Origin: a virus
Length of the DNA stretch: 33,488 bases
Strand: one strand, 5' to 3'
IMG/VR virus record: IMGVR_UViG_3300043774_001052
Coordinates: 1 to 33,488 of that record
The first letter of the stretch is position 1. Each line of letters begins with the position of its first letter. Made by a program: the position numbers and the translations under genes. Positions 30,483 to 33,488 of the stretch are shown here, in pieces. Under the pieces are notes generated by a model that worked only from the letters and a program-made list of their open reading frames with translations, had not been told where the DNA came from and ran no database searches.

Positions 30483-33400
30483 ATGAGTTTAATATTAAGA
30501 CTTGTAAAAGGATCTGCATTATCATATTCAGAGTTAGATAGTAATTTTATATATTTAAGTCAGTCTATAGTAGATATTACACAAAATAGTTCGATAACTT
30601 TAGCTGGTACAGATAATTATCTAGCTATGTTTAGTGCTTCATCAACTGCATTAACATCTAGTTTATTAAAACAATCTGGTAATACATTACAAATTACTGG
30701 TAGTTTAAGTATATTTGGAGATATTGTAGCACAACAATTAGTTGTTAATACTGTATCATCATCTGTATCATATAGTTCAGGATCTAATATTTTTGGTAAT
30801 GATTTATCAAATACTCAAATATTAACTGGATCTGTAAAAATTACAGGCAGTCTTGAAGTTTACGGACCTACTAATTTATATGGTACAACATCTATAACAG
30901 GTCCTACTACTATCAATAATTTAACTGGATCTTTACAAGGTACTGCTAGTTGGGCTATGAATGTGGTAAATGATTCATCCGCTATAAGAGCGTTTAGTAG
31001 TAGTTTATATAGTATAAGACCAGCAGCTTTAGTACCAGATATAACTTCTTATGGATCTATATTTTTATTATCTGGTTCTGGGGTAAATTCTACTAATGCT
31101 TATAATGATATTTTTATAGGTAGTTATAGTGGATTTGGTGCAACTAATACAAATAGATGTATATTTTTAGGAACAGATTCAGGATATGGATCTACATCTA
31201 CACAAAATTCTATTTTTATAGGACAATCTACAGGTACATCAGCTACTTCAGCAATTGAAAGTATATTTTTAGGTTTAAATGCTGGATCAAATTCTAATGG
31301 TATTACAAGATCTAATTTTATAGGGTCTAATGTTGGTAGTTCAACTAATGCAAGTTATTCTAATTTTTTCGGTTATGGAACTGGATTTTTAGCTATCAAT
31401 GCAAGTAATTCTAATTTTATAGGATTGTATGCTGGTTATCAAGCAACTAATGCGATATATTCTAATTTTATAGGTAATCAAGCTGGTTATCAAGCAACTA
31501 ATGCGGTATATTCTAATTTTATAGGTACATTTTCTGGATTTGGTTCAATTAATTCTTCATATAGTAATTATATTGGTTATTTTGCAGGAGTTAATTCACC
31601 TACTTTAGGTTCTAATAATATTATTATTGGAACTAATATTACATTACCAGATTCAACTAGTGATGGAATTAATATTGGAGGATTAATATTTGGTACTAAT
31701 GCATATAATATTCTTGTAGGTAATCCATCATCAGGTCCTGCTTTTGGTAAAATAGGTATTAATCAACCTAGTCCTAAATATTCTTTAGATGTATCTGGTA
31801 GCGGTAATTATTCAAACAATCTAATAGTAACTGGATCTATAACTACAAGAAATAGCTTATCAGTATCTGGATCTATATTTGGAAGTGGTAGTATAAATAT
31901 CTCTGGATCTTTGACTGCGTCACTTCAACAAGGCTATGTATGGGTAGGAGGAGTTAATAATATTAGTACTTTAGTATCAACATCTTCTTTTGGTAGTGGT
32001 AATATTCCAACTCCTGTTATTACTAGTTCTTTTAATACTATTTATAGTTTATTTCCTGCTGCTTTAGTACCAACAAATCATGAAGCTGATTCAATATTTT
32101 TAGGTTTAAATTCTGGTCAAGGAGCTTCTGATACATCTAATACCATATTTTTAGGAACTAATTCAGGTATAGGTACTAGCAATGCTTTTACATCAAATTT
32201 TATTGGTAATCAAGCAGGTGCATATGCAAATGCAGCTCTTAATTCAAATTTTATAGGTAGTAATGCCGGGTCTACTGCAGCAAATGCAGCTCACTCAAAC
32301 TTTATAGGATATTTTGCAGGAGATACTGCTACAGATGCAAGCTATTCTAATTTTATAGGAGCGTATGCTGGTCAAGCAGGGGCTCCTAATTCTAATTTTA
32401 TAGGTAACCAAGCAGGTAGATCTTCTACGAATGCAACCTTCTCTAACTTTATTGGTAATCAAGCAGGTATGTATGCTACATATGCTAGTAGTTCTAATTT
32501 TATTGGTAATCAAGCGGGATTTAATGCATCTACTGCAGCATATTCAAATTTATTTGGTTATTTAGCAGGAGCTGCAATTGGAGGAAATTCTATAGGAACT
32601 AATAATATTATTATAGGAACTAATATTACTTTAGAAGAAAATAGACAGGATTCTATTAATTTAGGTGGTATTATATTCGCAACAGGATCTCACTCAGATG
32701 TTAATGGAAATCCATATTCAGGATCTGCTAATGGTAAAATAGGTATTAATATTTCTATTCCTCAATATGAATTAGATATATCTGGTAGTGGCCAATTTAC
32801 AGGTAATTTAATACTAACTGGATCTTTAACTGCATCCCTTCAAGAAGGTTATGTGTGGGTAGGAGGAGTTAATAATATTAGTACTTTAGTATCAACATCT
32901 TCTTTTTCTGGAGGTGGATCAATTTCTACATCTGGTTCAACCTTATACTCTACTAATCCTCTTACTAATGAATTTAATACAACTAATAGTGTATTTTTTG
33001 GAGTTAATGCTGGATCAAACTCTAATAAAGCGTATGAATCAAATTTTATAGGTAATGCCGCCGGGTCTAGTGCAGCTAATGCAAATAATTCTAATTTTAT
33101 AGGTAGTTTAGCCGGAGCATCTGCAACAAGTGCAAGTAATTCTAACTTTTTTGGAATTTTTGCAGGGTGGCAAGCAACTAATGCTAGTAGTTCAAATTTT
33201 ATAGGGTGGCAAGCTGGTAATCTTGCAGCTAATGCAAATAATTCTAATTTTATAGGTAGTGTAGCCGGAGCATCTGCAACAAGTGCATCTGGATCTAATT
33301 TCATTGGATATAGAGCAGGATCAAATGCAACAAGCGCATCTTTTTCTAATTTTATTGGATATAATACAGGCTATTATGCAAATCAAGCAGCATATTCAAT

Positions 33401-33488
33401 ATTAATTGGTTATGGTGTAGGTAGAAGCTCTAATATGGGATCTCATAACGTAGTATTAGGTACAAATGTAAATGTAGGAAATAATGCT
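30483..33488 (+). CDS. Very repetitive tail fibre with YadA-like head repeats, 3' end beyond window
   Basis: The ATG at 30483 opens a frame of 1002 codons with no stop in the window. It begins MSLILRLVKGSALSYSELDS, a fibre-type N-terminus. Three cassettes follow (about 30990-31890, 31900-32830, 32840 to the edge). Each contains many roughly 16-residue repeats of the form NSNFIGNQAGYQATNA, resembling the left-handed beta-roll head repeats of trimeric autotransporters (YadA/Hia type). Each complete cassette closes with NNIIIGTNITL and GKIGIN followed by a YSLDVSGSG/NLIVTGS stalk of the kind seen in phage tail fibres. The protein is likely a homotrimeric fibre contacting the host surface. A 51-bp exact repeat lies between cassettes. 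Confidence 0.88.
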   Translation, partial: MSLILRLVKGSALSYSELDSNFIYLSQSIVDITQNSSITLAGTDNYLAMFSASSTALTSSLLKQSGNTLQITGSLSIFGDIVAQQLVVNTVSSSVSYSSGSNIFGNDLSNTQILTGSVKITGSLEVYGPTNLYGTTSITGPTTINNLTGSLQGTASWAMNVVNDSSAIRAFSSSLYSIRPAALVPDITSYGSIFLLSGSGVNSTNAYNDIFIGSYSGFGATNTNRCIFLGTDSGYGSTSTQNSIFIGQSTGTSATSAIESIFLGLNAGSNSNGITRSNFIGSNVGSSTNASYSNFFGYGTGFLAINASNSNFIGLYAGYQATNAIYSNFIGNQAGYQATNAVYSNFIGTFSGFGSINSSYSNYIGYFAGVNSPTLGSNNIIIGTNITLPDSTSDGINIGGLIFGTNAYNILVGNPSSGPAFGKIGINQPSPKYSLDVSGSGNYSNNLIVTGSITTRNSLSVSGSIFGSGSINISGSLTASLQQGYVWVGGVNNISTLVSTSSFGSGNIPTPVITSSFNTIYSLFPAALVPTNHEADSIFLGLNSGQGASDTSNTIFLGTNSGIGTSNAFTSNFIGNQAGAYANAALNSNFIGSNAGSTAANAAHSNFIGYFAGDTATDASYSNFIGAYAGQAGAPNSNFIGNQAGRSSTNATFSNFIGNQAGMYATYASSSNFIGNQAGFNASTAAYSNLFGYLAGAAIGGNSIGTNNIIIGTNITLEENRQDSINLGGIIFATGSHSDVNGNPYSGSANGKIGINISIPQYELDISGSGQFTGNLILTGSLTASLQEGYVWVGGVNNISTLVSTSSFSGGGSISTSGSTLYSTNPLTNEFNTTNSVFFGVNAGSNSNKAYESNFIGNAAGSSAANANNSNFIGSLAGASATSASNSNFFGIFAGWQATNASSSNFIGWQAGNLAANANNSNFIGSVAGASATSASGSNFIGYRAGSNATSASFSNFIGYNTGYYANQAAYSILIGYGVGRSSNMGSHNVVLGTNVNVGNNA
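31941..31991 (+). repeat. 51-bp exact direct repeat, copy 1 (in fibre gene)
   Basis: Identical base for base to 32856-32906, starting TGGGTAGGAGGAGTTAATAA. Both encode WVGGVNNISTLVSTSSF in the same frame. The copies are 915 bases apart (305 codons), so recombination between them would delete or add one whole cassette and keep the frame. Confidence 0.9.
32856..32906 (+). repeat. 51-bp exact direct repeat, copy 2 (in fibre gene)
   Basis: Second copy of the 51-base repeat; see 31941-31991. The identity is at DNA level, beyond what protein conservation demands, which suggests recent duplication or gene conversion. The flanks diverge within a few bases (CTATGTA against TTATGTG just before the repeat). 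Confidence 0.9.

Noticed and set aside
32849-33304. Minus-strand 151-codon frame with regular LALVA/PIKLEL repeats
   Set aside because: The repeats are the mirror of the fibre's SNFIG repeats on the opposite strand; the protein is low complexity and the start has no leader.
1-33488. Insertion sequences, integrase or attachment sites
   Set aside because: No transposase or recombinase motif and no long terminal inverted repeats were seen; the layout is that of a lytic phage genome.

Overview
This window looks like part of the genome of a lytic, contractile-tailed phage of the T4 superfamily. The DNA is very AT-rich and genes are packed nose to tail, with many one-base TAATG stop/start overlaps. 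T4-type genes are recognisable: a gp61-like primase, gp46/gp47 (SbcC/SbcD) recombination nuclease, gp55-like late sigma factor, and baseplate wedge proteins gp25 and gp6 with a gp7-like protein. A Bacteroidetes (flavobacterial) host is suggested, not proven. Start codons lack Shine-Dalgarno sequences and sit in A-rich leaders, one intergenic element matches the Bacteroidetes -7 promoter box TAnnTTTG exactly, and the tail adhesins carry Thr/Ser linkers and cadherin/Ig-like and SGS-rich stalk modules common in phages and surface proteins of that phylum.

Layout. Positions 1-11012 are transcribed leftward. Reading from the middle outward: primase; a single-polypeptide SbcD-SbcC fusion; an 811-residue protein with three different nucleotidyltransferase-like domains; then about ten small genes, including an HExxH peptidase, a zinc ribbon, a DUF3008 protein, a ferritin-like DUF5856 protein and a leucine-rich-repeat protein. 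Several of these share an N-terminal peptide resembling MKLIDLLKE that ends in a T4 prohead-protease-like (I/L)xE site. They are candidates for proteins packaged inside the capsid. Positions 11013-11382 are a divergent gene-free region that appears to encode a structured RNA read rightward. Positions 11383-13503 hold a short rightward unit: a 46-residue ORF, a glutaredoxin-like protein, an HD hydrolase, a membrane-anchored small protein and the late sigma factor. From 13522 to the right edge everything is tail: spike/hub-like proteins, gp25, gp6, a DNRLRE-like protein, a gp7-like giant, conserved virion proteins, adhesins, and a very repetitive fibre gene that runs off the window.

How it fits together. 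The octamer ATATTTAT lies just upstream of seven genes, in the same orientation as the gene each time. These are the first gene after the sigma factor, three more tail genes, and three genes of the leftward packaged-protein block. It is absent before the primase, SbcDC, glutaredoxin, HD and sigma genes. This suggests a late-promoter element for the gp55-like sigma encoded here.

The most interesting signals are: (1) the three-domain nucleotidyltransferase protein with possible prohead-protease sites at both domain boundaries; (2) the shared N-terminal capsid-targeting-like peptide; (3) the SbcD-SbcC fusion; (4) the structured RNA with two alternative pairings; (5) the late motif. None of these could be tested by database search here.
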